Of a stretch of 64,000 bases of DNA, positions 1 through 8,866 are shown one piece after another. The translations under genes and the position numbers were made by a program. Positions within the stretch are counted from its first letter, which is position 1, and each line of letters opens with the position of its first letter. Source of the stretch: Parvularcula sp039818345 (GTDB taxonomy: Bacteria; Pseudomonadota; Alphaproteobacteria; Caulobacterales; Parvularculaceae). A model generated the notes under the pieces. That model saw only the letters and a list, made by a program, of their open reading frames with translations, was not told the origin of the DNA and made no database searches. The stretch spans positions 1-64,000 of the forward strand of contig JBCBUC010000019.1 of the NCBI GenBank assembly GCA_039818345.1. The letters run 5' to 3'.

Positions 1-104
1 ACAAAACGCAACGCAGCTTTGCCTGCCTACGGCATTTGGGGCCTTGCTTCCGTCCGTCACAGCGCCACGTTTGCAGTGTCGCTTGTTAGGGAACAAAGCC
101 CATC

Positions 105-707
105 ATGAAACATCTTCTTTTTGCCGGTGCGTCGGCGCTCCTGCTTGGTCTCACCACTGCCTCAGCCCAAGACGTGCCGTCTGGCACCTACGCCATTGAT
201 CCAACCCACACGACCGTCATCTGGAGCGTCAGCCATGGCGGCTTTTCGTTCTATCGCGGTAGCTTCAGTGAGGTTGGTGGCAGCCTCGAATGGGACGCTG
301 AATCGCCGACAGACAGCGAGCTGTCCGTCACCATCGGTGCCGACAGTGTGGTCAGCCCCGCAGCTGTCAGCCACGCCGGCAACGACAATTTCCAACAGGA
401 CATTGGCCTCAATGCACTTGGCGGGGCGGATCATCCTGAGATCACCTTCACCTCAAAAAGCCTCAAACGCACCGGCGATGAGACAGGTGTCATCACCGGC
501 GACCTTACGTTCAATGGGCAGACCAACGAAGTCGAGATGACTGTTGAATTGGTGGGCTCGGGCGATTTTATGGGTACCCCAAAGCTTGGATTTGCTGGCG
601 AGACCGTCATTGATCGGACAGATTTTGGCTCTGATGAGTGGGTACAATTCGGCATCGGCAAGGACGTGACGATCAGCGTTCAAGCTGAGTTCGCAAAAAC
701 CAACTGA
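105..707 (+). CDS. YceI family periplasmic protein
   Basis: A 200-residue secreted protein of the YceI family, whose members have a lipocalin-like beta-barrel that binds long isoprenoid or other amphiphilic lipids. Residues 1-21 form a signal peptide with a probable cut after ALA-type residues (ASA|QDV). The mature part opens with the family-typical GTYAIDPTHTTVIWSVSH and contains the NFQQDIGLNALGGADHPEITF segment, where many homologues have a MDD/HL-S-DFF motif. The ATG is preceded by AGGGA about 13 bases upstream. It ends in front of a long hairpin shared with the convergent helicase gene. The ligand cannot be inferred from the sequence. Confidence 0.9.
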   Translation: MKHLLFAGASALLLGLTTASAQDVPSGTYAIDPTHTTVIWSVSHGGFSFYRGSFSEVGGSLEWDAESPTDSELSVTIGADSVVSPAAVSHAGNDNFQQDIGLNALGGADHPEITFTSKSLKRTGDETGVITGDLTFNGQTNEVEMTVELVGSGDFMGTPKLGFAGETVIDRTDFGSDEWVQFGIGKDVTISVQAEFAKTN

Positions 708-715
708 CCACCAAA

Positions 716-746
716 CAGCGCCTCACCGCGCGATGGTGAGGCGCTG
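716..746. terminator. Hairpin at the YceI/helicase convergent junction
   Basis: A perfect 12-bp inverted repeat (CAGCGCCTCACC and GGTGAGGCGCTG) with a 7-base loop begins 8 bases after the yceI stop and covers the stop codon of the leftward helicase gene. On the minus strand it is followed only by TTT and on the plus strand there is no T run. It is therefore a strong hairpin that may stop or stabilise both transcripts, not a textbook intrinsic terminator. Confidence 0.6.
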
Positions 747-1820
747 TGCTGCCCGTGTCACGCCGGTGTAAAGCCAGGCCATCTTGTGCTCACGGAAGGC
801 AAAGCTCTCATCAAAGAGCATCACGTCATCCCATTGTGAGCCTTGTGCCTTGTGCACGGTCAAGGCGTAGCCGAAATCGAACTCGTCAGAGTTCCGCTTT
901 TTGGGCCAAGGGATATCTGCCGCCTCACCGGTGAAGAATTCGGGTAAAACAGAGACGCGTGCCGTGCGACCGCCATCCTCTGGGCTCAAATCCATCCGCA
1001 GCATGCCGCGGCGTTTCCCAGCGCGTTGTTTCACATCCCACATCGAGCCGTTAAGGAGGCCCTTACTCTTGTTATTCCGGAGGCAGACAAGTCGTTCGCC
1101 GACACAAGGCTCAATCCCGTCATATCCGAGCCGTTGCCGCAGTCGTTCATTATACCGGCGCCGGGTTCGGTTGGTGCCCACCAGCACCTGGTCGGCCTCT
1201 AAGACAGCGTCAGGATCAACGTCCTGTTTGCGAATGACCTGAGCGTCGCCATATTCGCCAAAAGCAGGGACTTCCCCCTCACGGATCTGCATAGAAAGCC
1301 GAACAATCGCACTTTCCTCCGCTTGCCGATGAACTTCCGTTAGCATGACATCGGGCTCCGCCTCGGTGAAGTAGCCGCCGCCTTTCACGGGGGGCAATTG
1401 CGCAGGATCACCCAGCACCAACACCGGTGCGCCAAAGGAGAGAAGGTCGCGGCCGAGTTCTTCATCCACCATCGAACATTCATCGATGATGATGAGCGCG
1501 GCTTCACCAGCGGGCGCATCCCGTCTGATGGTGAACATCGGGCTCTCACCTGGATCCTCATCCTCAGCGACGGCCGGGCGATAGATCAGTGAATGGATCG
1601 TCTGTGCACCTTCACAGCCCTTTTGCCTTAAGACATGCGCTGCCTTTCCGGTGAATGCGCCAAAGACCACGTCACCGTCGACGGCTTGTGCGATTTCTTT
1701 GGCGAGCGTCGTCTTCCCGGTGCCTGCAAAACCAAACAGTCGAAAGACCTGGCTATCGCGATCGTTCAACCACCGGCTTGCTGCCTTCAGCGCGTCATCT
1801 TGTTGGGGAGACCATTGCAT
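723..1820 (-). CDS. RecD-like (SF1B) ATP-dependent DNA helicase
   Basis: About 365 residues from the ATG at 1820. The frame is open further to a TTG at 1856, but homology-type sequence starts at MQWSPQQDDAL. The order of motifs is that of short SF1B helicases of the RecD/Dda type: Walker A GFAGTGKTT, Walker B IIDECSMVDEE, motif III GDPAQLPPVKGGGYF, and the C-terminal UvrD_C_2 part with ALTVHKAQGSQWDDV and the arginine-finger region LYTGVTRAAQRL. It lacks the N-terminal extension of RecD2 and has no RecB/RecC neighbours, so it is a stand-alone helicase, probably in repair or recombination. The gene stands alone, convergent to yceI. No good ribosome binding site precedes 1820. Confidence 0.85.
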   Translation of the reverse strand: MQWSPQQDDALKAASRWLNDRDSQVFRLFGFAGTGKTTLAKEIAQAVDGDVVFGAFTGKAAHVLRQKGCEGAQTIHSLIYRPAVAEDEDPGESPMFTIRRDAPAGEAALIIIDECSMVDEELGRDLLSFGAPVLVLGDPAQLPPVKGGGYFTEAEPDVMLTEVHRQAEESAIVRLSMQIREGEVPAFGEYGDAQVIRKQDVDPDAVLEADQVLVGTNRTRRRYNERLRQRLGYDGIEPCVGERLVCLRNNKSKGLLNGSMWDVKQRAGKRRGMLRMDLSPEDGGRTARVSVLPEFFTGEAADIPWPKKRNSDEFDFGYALTVHKAQGSQWDDVMLFDESFAFREHKMAWLYTGVTRAAQRLTIAR

Positions 1821-1983
1821 AGCGATCTTGTCGCCCAAGCCGACGGGAACGATCAACCGGCTGCGGCGACCCAGAGGTCAAGATTTATCGGCATTTGACA
1901 GGTTGGTCGGTGATCGATGACAACTTCTCAACCTTGTGTCCCTTCAAGGGATCATTGCGAAGGACATAAGGTGAGGAGGAAAC

Positions 1984-2454
1984 ATGTTATCTGCGCTTGC
2001 CCTAGCGGCGACGGCGTTGGCCGTCGCTGAGCCACCTGTTACGCCCATGGATGCCATCGCGGGGGATTGGGTCACGGGCGATGGAAGCGCCATCGTGCGC
2101 CTCTTTGCCTGTGAGAGCGACATGGACAGTCTTTGCGGCCATATGATCTGGATCGAGGACCCCGCATGGGTGGAGGATCGCTTCCTTGGCGGTGAGATCA
2201 TTGCCAACTTCCAGTTTGAGCGCGGGGCTTGGCGTAAGGGCCACCTCACCAATCCCGGCGACGGCAATGTCTATCGCGGCTCCATCAGCCTCGAGGGCGA
2301 TGGGCAGCTCAAGCTTAAGGGTTGCGCGCTGCGCGTTCTTTGCCAGAGCGAAATGTGGAGACGGCTCGAATCGCTGGCTGGCGTTGGGGCTGCACCTGAG
2401 GAGCTTGTGATGGACCGGCTTCCAAGTGCGATCCGCGCTGTTCCTTCTCGATAG
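1984..2454 (+). CDS. DUF2147 family secreted protein (copy 1)
   Basis: 156 residues with a short N-terminal signal (MLSALALAATALAVA) behind an excellent ribosome binding site, GAGGAGGAAAC. The mature part has DUF2147 features: GDWVTGDGSAIVRL, a Cys pair in CESDMDSLCGHMIW, an RGSISLEGDGQLKLKGCALRVLC segment (second Cys pair) and a terminal WRRL. The family is periplasmic or outer-membrane associated and its biochemical role is unknown. It is followed 91 bases later by a clear paralogue, so this is a tandem duplication. The four conserved cysteines could form disulfides in the periplasm. Confidence 0.8.
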   Translation: MLSALALAATALAVAEPPVTPMDAIAGDWVTGDGSAIVRLFACESDMDSLCGHMIWIEDPAWVEDRFLGGEIIANFQFERGAWRKGHLTNPGDGNVYRGSISLEGDGQLKLKGCALRVLCQSEMWRRLESLAGVGAAPEELVMDRLPSAIRAVPSR

Positions 2455-2545
2455 GTGTGATGACTTCGAAAAAAAGTTCGATCGATTTTAAAGGCGATGC
2501 GACTTTCTAGTCGGCGTTGGGCGTAATGGGCGAAAGGAGACGCCC

Positions 2546-2959
2546 ATGATCATCGCCCTCGTCACCGCCCTTGTCGCGGCATCATCATCCGCATCAGACG
2601 AGATGCAATCTATTGAAGGTGACTGGGCTGCCCAAGGCTACGGTGCGGTGGTGCGTCTTAAGCCTTGCGAACGGGCAGTGGACGAGCTTTGCGGCGAGCT
2701 CTTATGGGTCTGGGATCCGGAAGACGTTGAGCCGGGCCGTATCGGCGGGATGATGCTTGAGGGTTTTCGCTTCGACGAGGGCCGCTGGCGCGGCGGACGG
2801 CTTCTTAATCCTGAAGATGGCCGAACCTACCGCGGCAGCATCACCCAGCGCGATGACAACATCCTTGATCTTAAAGGATGCGCCGCGCGGGTTTTGTGTG
2901 CGAGCCAAACATGGCGGCGCTTAGAAAGCTTTCCGCATGTCGGAGGCCTCGACGATTAG
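2546..2959 (+). CDS. DUF2147 family secreted protein (copy 2)
   Basis: 137 residues, paralogous to the gene just upstream. The two share the frames GDWxxxGxGxVVRLxxC, LCGxLxWxxDPE, FxxGxWRxGxLxNPxDGxxYRGSI and LKGCAxRVLCxSxxWRRLES. The first 16-18 residues (MIIALVTALVAASSSA) are a short signal peptide and GAAAGGAGA lies upstream of the ATG. Copy 2 lacks the roughly 20-residue C-terminal tail of copy 1. Function is unknown for the family. Its stop overlaps the stop region of the convergent xth gene by 4 bases, leaving no space for a separate terminator. Confidence 0.8.
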   Translation: MIIALVTALVAASSSASDEMQSIEGDWAAQGYGAVVRLKPCERAVDELCGELLWVWDPEDVEPGRIGGMMLEGFRFDEGRWRGGRLLNPEDGRTYRGSITQRDDNILDLKGCAARVLCASQTWRRLESFPHVGGLDD

Positions 2960-3753
2960 CTCCCAAGCACAGCCCAAACAGGCACGTGATCGGAGGGTTT
3001 CACCTCGCCATTACCTTGCTCTGGGTCGCGCACATCAACGTCGACGCAGGCTTCTTCCAGCCGATCGGCGGCTTCGGGTGAGAGCAGGATATGGTCGATA
3101 CAAAGACCATTATTCTTCTTCCACGCGCCACCCTGATAATCCCAAAAGGTATAGTAGGGCTCATCAAGCAGCGATGGCACTGCGCTCGTCAGGCCTAACC
3201 CTAGCATCCGGCGAAGCGCGGCGCGGCTTTCGGGCCGAAAAAGCGCGTCGTTTTTCCACCCGATGGGATCGTAAACGCCGCTCGCGTCAGGAATAATGTT
3301 GTAATCACCCGCCACCAAAAAGAGCTCCTCGCGGCGAAGGCGCTCATCCATATGGGCGGTCAACGCTTCCATAAAGGCGAGCTTATAGTCGTATTTGGGA
3401 CCGGGCGATGGGTTGCCGTTGGGCATATAAAGCCCACCGACGCGAACCGGATCGGCGTCTTCTGGTTGCACAAGCGCCTCAATATAGCGGGCCTGCTCGT
3501 CTTCGAACCCTGGTAGTCCGCGGACGACCTCATCGACGGGGTGCTTGGAGAGCAAGGCCACGCCATTATAGGTTTTTTGTCCGTGCACCTCGACATGATA
3601 GCCGCGCTCTTCGAAGACCGCGGCGGGGAAGGCCCCGTCGACGCATTTGATTTCCTGCAGCACGCAGACATCTGGCGCGGCGGCGTCAAACCAATCGAGA
3701 ATACGCGGCAGACGTGCCTTGATCGAATTGACGTTCCACGTCGCAATTTTCAT
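2956..3753 (-). CDS. xth: Exodeoxyribonuclease III (AP endonuclease)
   Basis: 265 residues from the ATG at 3753, chosen because the family begins MKIATWNVNSIKARL exactly there; the open frame extends further upstream but without similarity. It is a Mg-dependent exonuclease III-type enzyme that cuts abasic sites in base excision repair. Visible catalytic elements are the metal-binding Glu in VLQEIK (E34), the YMPNGNP loop, GDYNI (Asp and Asn), IDHIL, and the C-terminal SDHVPVW with the catalytic His. It starts 5 bases after the stop of the MAPEG gene, so both belong to the erpA-led leftward transcript. Length and motifs are normal. Confidence 0.93.
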   Translation of the reverse strand: MKIATWNVNSIKARLPRILDWFDAAAPDVCVLQEIKCVDGAFPAAVFEERGYHVEVHGQKTYNGVALLSKHPVDEVVRGLPGFEDEQARYIEALVQPEDADPVRVGGLYMPNGNPSPGPKYDYKLAFMEALTAHMDERLRREELFLVAGDYNIIPDASGVYDPIGWKNDALFRPESRAALRRMLGLGLTSAVPSLLDEPYYTFWDYQGGAWKKNNGLCIDHILLSPEAADRLEEACVDVDVRDPEQGNGEVKPSDHVPVWAVLGS

Positions 3754-3758
3754 GGCGC

Positions 3759-4172
3759 TCATGGAAGAAGCAGTCCGATCCCGAAGACGATCCAATAAAG
3801 CATCAGGACCAGCGAGCTGATCAGGAACACCAAAAACCGCGATCGGATATGGTTCACCGTGACGTGGATGGCCGCATGAATGACACGAAGGACGGCATAC
3901 GCCCAAGCCAAGATGACTAAGAACGGCGTTGCGCTGCCTGTTGCGATCGTGAGCCCAATGGCAGCGTAGAAAAGGACGGGCACCTCAAATTGGTTTTTGA
4001 GGTTGTCGCCCAAAAGGTCGGCGGTTCGTCCGTAGGATGCGCTGCTGCCCGTCGCGAGGGCGGCACGAACTTCCGGTGACTTGGCGGCCCTTAAACGGCT
4101 GTTTCCCATCGCCATGAGGATGACAAAGGTCAACGCGATTTGGACGAAAACAGGGGCAATAATCGCGCTCAC
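3759..4172 (-). CDS. MAPEG family integral membrane protein
   Basis: 137 residues, GTG start with GGAGA seven bases upstream. Four hydrophobic stretches (about residues 5-25, 60-80, 82-105 and 115-137) and the family-like segment NQFEVPVLFYAAIG point to the MAPEG superfamily (membrane-associated proteins in eicosanoid and glutathione metabolism). Bacterial members are mostly uncharacterised inner-membrane proteins, some with glutathione transferase activity. It lies between erpA (49 bases upstream) and xth (5 bases downstream) in the same direction, so it is probably co-transcribed, although no functional link is evident. Confidence 0.8.
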   Translation of the reverse strand: MSAIIAPVFVQIALTFVILMAMGNSRLRAAKSPEVRAALATGSSASYGRTADLLGDNLKNQFEVPVLFYAAIGLTIATGSATPFLVILAWAYAVLRVIHAAIHVTVNHIRSRFLVFLISSLVLMLYWIVFGIGLLLP

Positions 4173-4221
4173 AAGCGTCTCCAGGAATCACTTTTCCGAA
4201 GATTTACGCGAAAAAAGTGTT

Positions 4222-4578
4222 TCAGGCGATGCTGAACGATGTGCCGCACCCACAGCCGGATTTGGCCAGTGGATTGTCGATTTTGAAGGCCGCTGCGATC
4301 AACTCGTCAGCAAAATCGATGGTGGCGCCGGGCATATATTCCTGGCTCAAGGAATCGATCACGACCAGGGCTCCTTTGCTCCCAAGGACGAGATCATCTT
4401 CCTCTTTTTCTGTCACGATTTCAAAGCGATATTGAAATCCAGAGCATCCCCCGCCATCAACAGCGACCCGTAACATCGACCCTTCGGCTTCGGTCGAAAG
4501 GATCTCTGAAATCCTGGCCGCAGCGCGGTCCGTGAGCGTGATGGGTGCTGTGTCGAGTTGCGTGTCCATGAAGGCCAT
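4222..4578 (-). CDS. erpA: Iron-sulfur cluster insertion protein ErpA
   Basis: 118 residues of the A-type Fe-S carrier family, which passes [2Fe-2S] or [4Fe-4S] clusters to apoproteins such as IspG. The three cluster-binding cysteines are present: C45 in GGGCSGFQY and C109/C111 in SGCGCGTSF near the C terminus. Two starts are possible, MAFMDTQ at 4578 and MDTQ at 4569. It is the first gene of the leftward erpA-MAPEG-xth transcript. ErpA is commonly found near xth and dgt in alphaproteobacteria, which favours ErpA over IscA or SufA. No suf genes are in the window. Confidence 0.9.
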   Translation of the reverse strand: MAFMDTQLDTAPITLTDRAAARISEILSTEAEGSMLRVAVDGGGCSGFQYRFEIVTEKEEDDLVLGSKGALVVIDSLSQEYMPGATIDFADELIAAAFKIDNPLAKSGCGCGTSFSIA

Positions 4579-4701
4579 TTAGTGCTGACGGACTCGAGAA
4601 TAAAGTGCCGAAATCCCCATGCAACAACGTCAGGGTCGTATAGTTTATCGAGTTTTAGCGACTTTGTGTGATTTCATCCGGACGGCGAGGGAGGGCAACC
4701 C

Positions 4702-7700
4702 GTGCGGAATTTGAAGACGACGAAGCTTTTGGCGATTCTTGGTGCTGTTGTGGCTGGCGTAATGGCCGCAGTATCGGGTTACGGGTTGGCAGTTGATGGA
4801 GCGGGGTTTGTGCCGCTGGCTGGCTACGTGGTGTTGACCATCGCGGGTCTCTTGGTTGTTGGGACAACGAGAGCAGCTGAGAAGGAAGCGGTCGCGGCGA
4901 TCGCGGAACTCACCGAAGGCAAACAGGCATCCGATCAACAGGCACGCGAAGGCTCGGCGGTTCTTGAAGCCCTCGAACGCACGCAAGCACGGATCGAGTT
5001 TGATCTTGAGGGAAATATTCTCCGTGCGAACGGTAACTTCACCGCAACGACGGGCTACAGCGAAGACGAGATTGTCGGCCGTCACCACGCGATTTTCTGT
5101 GACAAGGACTATGCCCAATCGGCTGAGTACAGCGCATTTTGGGGACGTCTTGGTCGCGGTGAGCATGATGCGGGGAAATATCAGCGCTTTGACAAAGAGG
5201 GCAACGAAGTGTGGCTCCAAGCCGCCTACAGCCCTGTTTTCGATGAAGCGGGCAAGCCCCAAAAAGTCGTCAAATTCGCAACCAACATCACTGAGATGGA
5301 ACGCACTGCGACAGAAGCGGCCTACAAAAGCGCCGCTTTTGCCAGCGTTTCAACGGCTCTCATTGTTCTTGACCAGACGGGCACGATTACCTTCGCCAAC
5401 GATGGCGCTCGGAAGCTTTTTGGTGAGCATGCCGAGGGTTTTCAGAGTTCGTTCCCTGGCTTCAACGCTGCAGAGCCTGTCGGCCAGGCAGCAGCATTCT
5501 TAGCAGCAACGCTTGACGAGCAGAACCGCCTGATCAGCCAACCGGCCAACATGCCGCTCGTGACGGATATTGATGTCAGCCGGCAAAAGTTTGAGTTTGC
5601 TGTGTCGATTGTCACCGATGCTGAAGGTCAGTACGCCGGTAACGTCATTGAAATCGCTGACGTCACAGCGGCCCGCGTCCGCTCGAGCATGCTGGCGGCG
5701 TTCGATGCGACCCAAGCGCTGATTGAGTTCACGCCGGACGGCATCATCGAAAGTGCCAATGAGAATTTTCTTGGTGCGGTCGGTTATACTCGCGACGAAA
5801 TCGTCGGTCAGCACCACCGCATGTTCTGTGAAACGTCCTACGTGTCTTCCCAAGAGTACCGTGCATTCTGGGACAGCTTGGCACGGGGCGATGCGCAGAG
5901 CGGCAAGTTTAAGCGCGTTGGTAAGGATGGGGGCACAATCTGGCTCCAAGCCAATTATCTTCCTGTTACGGATAAAAACGGGAAAGTCTTCAAGGTTATC
6001 AAATCAGCAGCTGACATCACGGCATCTGAACAGGCGGATAACGATCGGAAGGCGATCCTTGAGGCTGTTAATCGCACCCAAGCGACCATCGAGTTTGACC
6101 TCAAAGGTCGTATCCTGACGGCCAATGACGCCTTCTTGCAAACAACGGGCTATGATCTCAGCGAGGTTGTCGGTCAGCATCACTCGATGTTCTGCGATCC
6201 TGAATACGCCGCCAGCAACGAGTATCGTGATTTCTGGGAGCGGCTTGGAGAAGGTAAGCACGACTCCGGCAAATATCGCCGTTACGGGAAGGACGGACAA
6301 CCGATCTGGATTCAGGCGGCCTATAACCCCGTGGTCGATGCTGAGGGCGAGGTCATCCGCGTCATCAAATTTGCGACGGACATCACAGAGGCTGAAAAAG
6401 CAGCCTTCGACCAAAAGACTATCCGCTCTGCGGTCGACCGTACCCATGCCGTCATCGAGTTTGACATGAACGGTATTGTGCAGACGGCCAATGAAGCGTT
6501 CTGCAGTTGTATGGGCTATGCGCTTGATGAGATCGTTGGTCTGCATCACTCCACCTTCTGCGATCCAGACTATGCGCAAAGCACGGATTATCGGGCATTT
6601 TGGACCAAGCTAGGTCGCGGTGAGTTCGATCAAGGCAAGTACACGCGCCGTACAAAAGCCGGTGACGAGATCATCATTGATGCAGCCTACAATCCGGTGC
6701 TGAATGATAGCGGACAGCCGGTGAAGGTCGTCAAATTCTGTAAAGACATCACGGCTGTTGAGCGGCAAGCAGCAGAGATGGTGTTCAAGAGCTCTGCTCT
6801 TGAGACGACCAGCAGCGCGATCATCATGGTGGATCGTGACCTCATCGTGACCTATGCGAACGATTCAACGTTCAAGCTCTTTGCCGATGCGGAAGACGAA
6901 TTCCGTAAGCATTGGCCTGACTTTAGTGCCAGTGATCTGCTCGGCACGTGCATCGACCGATTCCATAAAGACCCCGCTGTTCAACGCCGGATTCTCGCTG
7001 ATCCAAGCAATCTTCCGTTCACAACTGACATCTCGGTTGGCGATCTGAAGATCAGCCTTAACATTGGCCCGATCTTTGATCCGTCTGGCGAGTATGTCGG
7101 TAGCGTGCTCGAGTGGTTTGATGTTACTGAGCAACGTACGCAGGCCGGTATGATCGATGCCTTTGATCGCAATCAAGCGATCATCGAATTTGATCCCCAA
7201 GGAAACATTCAAAAGGCGAATGATATCTTCCTGGCTACGACGGGTTACCAAGAATCCGAAATCGCCGGGAAGCACCACCGGATTTTCTGTGAGCCCGAGC
7301 TCTACAACAGTCGTGAGTATAAAGAGTTCTGGGACAGACTTGCTAATGGCGAGTCAAACACTGGACGTTTCAAACGCGTCAACAAGACGGGCGAAACACT
7401 CTGGCTCCAGGCTGTTTACACACCGATCCTCGACTCCCACGGCAAGACGTTCAAGATCGTCAAGTTCGCTTCTGATATTACCGAGATTGAACTTGCGCGC
7501 CAGGCCGATGAAGAACGTCGTGCGCGGGAAGAGCAGGAGCAAAAGACGATCGTCGATAGCTTGGCCTATGGTCTCGACCGGATGTCTGAGGGGGACTTCT
7601 CAGCATCGATTTCTGATGCTTTCCCAAGCGACTACGAGCAGCTTCGCCAGGACTTCAACAATGCGGTCAGCAAGATGCGCGATTCTGAAGAAATCCGTGT

Positions 7701-8787
7701 TCGCACAGCTGAAGAACAGACCATGGTGGTCGAAAGCCTTGCTGAAGGAATGCAACGTCTGTCCGAGGGTGTCCTCACCTATCGTATCGAAGATGTATTC
7801 CCCGGCGAATACGATCGTCTGCGTTCGCTCTTTAATGATACGACGGCTCGCCTGTGCGATGTGATGCAATCGATCACCTCGACGGCGACCACCCTTAAAA
7901 CAGGCTCATCCGATATCTCTCAAGCTGCGGATGATCTTTCTAAGCGAACCGAAAGTCAGGCCGCAACGCTCGAAGAAACCGCTGCTGCGCTCGATGAGAT
8001 CACCGCGACGGTTAAACAGACCGCAGACGGAGCGAAAGAGGTGAATAATGTGGCCTCCGAAACTCGGGCTGAAGCGAAAGCGTCCGGCGATGTGGTGCGT
8101 AACGCGGTGTCGGCGATGGGTGAGATTGAGAAATCATCGTCGCAGATCAGTCAAATCATCGGCGTGATTGACGATATTGCTTTCCAAACCAATCTCTTGG
8201 CCCTCAACGCTGGTGTTGAGGCTGCCAGGGCAGGTGATGCCGGCCGCGGTTTCGCGGTGGTTGCACAAGAGGTGCGTGCGTTGGCGCAGCGGTCTTCTGA
8301 GGCAGCGAAAGAGATCAAAGAATTGATCTCAACAAGCTCTGCTCAGGTGGCTGAGGGTGTGGATCTTGTGGGCGGCGCTGGTACGGCTCTCAGTGATATC
8401 GTTGAACGGGTCGAGAACGTCAGTGCGCTGGTTTCAGAGATTGCGGCATCTGCCCAAGAACAATCGATCAGTCTTGGCGAAGTCAATGACGCCATGAACA
8501 AGATGGATCAAGTGACCCAACAGAATGCCGCGATGGTTGAACAGTCAACGGCATCGAGCCACGCACTTGCTCGGGCGTCAAATATGCTGATCGACCGTGT
8601 CGCCCATTTCGAAGTTGGTTCTGGAAACGGTCTATCGATTGCCGATACGGGTACAGAGCAAGCAGTCTTCACGGGGCAAGAGCCTGCGGTCGTTCAGCAG
8701 CGTGAGGCGGCACAGGCCTTCTTTGCCGGTACTGGCGGCGCTGCAGAACAGCTAGAAACTGCTGATGATGATTGGGAAGAGTTTTAA
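4702..8787 (+). CDS. Methyl-accepting chemotaxis protein with seven PAS domains
   Basis: 1361 residues, GTG start behind GGGAGGGCAA. Two N-terminal membrane helices (8-30, 36-56) have almost no periplasmic loop, so sensing must be cytoplasmic. Seven PAS domains follow at about 90-200, 205-325, 330-440, 452-562, 573-685, 693-810 and 817-928. Domains 1, 3, 4, 5 and 7 share a GxHHxxFC...EYxxFW signature. Domains 2 and 6 are a different type that resembles each other (NLPFTTDISVG-like), giving the order A-B-A-A-A-B-A. Two HAMP-like repeats (948-995, 1008-1055) lead to the signalling domain with the tip QTNLLALNAGVEAARAGD (around 1162-1180). The chain ends in DDWEEF, fitting the xWxxF pentapeptide that tethers CheR/CheB. 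It heads the chemotaxis cluster. Ligand or cofactor (redox, oxygen, light) is not determinable here. Confidence 0.93.
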   Translation: MRNLKTTKLLAILGAVVAGVMAAVSGYGLAVDGAGFVPLAGYVVLTIAGLLVVGTTRAAEKEAVAAIAELTEGKQASDQQAREGSAVLEALERTQARIEFDLEGNILRANGNFTATTGYSEDEIVGRHHAIFCDKDYAQSAEYSAFWGRLGRGEHDAGKYQRFDKEGNEVWLQAAYSPVFDEAGKPQKVVKFATNITEMERTATEAAYKSAAFASVSTALIVLDQTGTITFANDGARKLFGEHAEGFQSSFPGFNAAEPVGQAAAFLAATLDEQNRLISQPANMPLVTDIDVSRQKFEFAVSIVTDAEGQYAGNVIEIADVTAARVRSSMLAAFDATQALIEFTPDGIIESANENFLGAVGYTRDEIVGQHHRMFCETSYVSSQEYRAFWDSLARGDAQSGKFKRVGKDGGTIWLQANYLPVTDKNGKVFKVIKSAADITASEQADNDRKAILEAVNRTQATIEFDLKGRILTANDAFLQTTGYDLSEVVGQHHSMFCDPEYAASNEYRDFWERLGEGKHDSGKYRRYGKDGQPIWIQAAYNPVVDAEGEVIRVIKFATDITEAEKAAFDQKTIRSAVDRTHAVIEFDMNGIVQTANEAFCSCMGYALDEIVGLHHSTFCDPDYAQSTDYRAFWTKLGRGEFDQGKYTRRTKAGDEIIIDAAYNPVLNDSGQPVKVVKFCKDITAVERQAAEMVFKSSALETTSSAIIMVDRDLIVTYANDSTFKLFADAEDEFRKHWPDFSASDLLGTCIDRFHKDPAVQRRILADPSNLPFTTDISVGDLKISLNIGPIFDPSGEYVGSVLEWFDVTEQRTQAGMIDAFDRNQAIIEFDPQGNIQKANDIFLATTGYQESEIAGKHHRIFCEPELYNSREYKEFWDRLANGESNTGRFKRVNKTGETLWLQAVYTPILDSHGKTFKIVKFASDITEIELARQADEERRAREEQEQKTIVDSLAYGLDRMSEGDFSASISDAFPSDYEQLRQDFNNAVSKMRDSEEIRVRTAEEQTMVVESLAEGMQRLSEGVLTYRIEDVFPGEYDRLRSLFNDTTARLCDVMQSITSTATTLKTGSSDISQAADDLSKRTESQAATLEETAAALDEITATVKQTADGAKEVNNVASETRAEAKASGDVVRNAVSAMGEIEKSSSQISQIIGVIDDIAFQTNLLALNAGVEAARAGDAGRGFAVVAQEVRALAQRSSEAAKEIKELISTSSAQVAEGVDLVGGAGTALSDIVERVENVSALVSEIAASAQEQSISLGEVNDAMNKMDQVTQQNAAMVEQSTASSHALARASNMLIDRVAHFEVGSGNGLSIADTGTEQAVFTGQEPAVVQQREAAQAFFAGTGGAAEQLETADDDWEEF

Positions 8788-8820
8788 TCCTTTATCCCTA
8801 CACTTATTTGGAGAGTAGTC

Positions 8821-8855
8821 CCAGGGCGTTAGGGGGATCTTTTGCGGCGCCCTGG
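8821..8855 (+). promoter_or_regulatory. Inverted repeat in the MCP-cheB gap, touching the cheB ribosome binding site
   Basis: An 8-bp perfect stem (CCAGGGCG and CGCCCTGG) with a 19-base loop fills the space between the MCP stop and the cheB start. The 3' arm ends in the first bases of GGAGA, the likely cheB ribosome binding site. There is no T run after it. It could attenuate transcription beyond the MCP or mask cheB translation; this is inference from position only. Confidence 0.4.
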
Positions 8856-8866
8856 AGACTTCCCAA

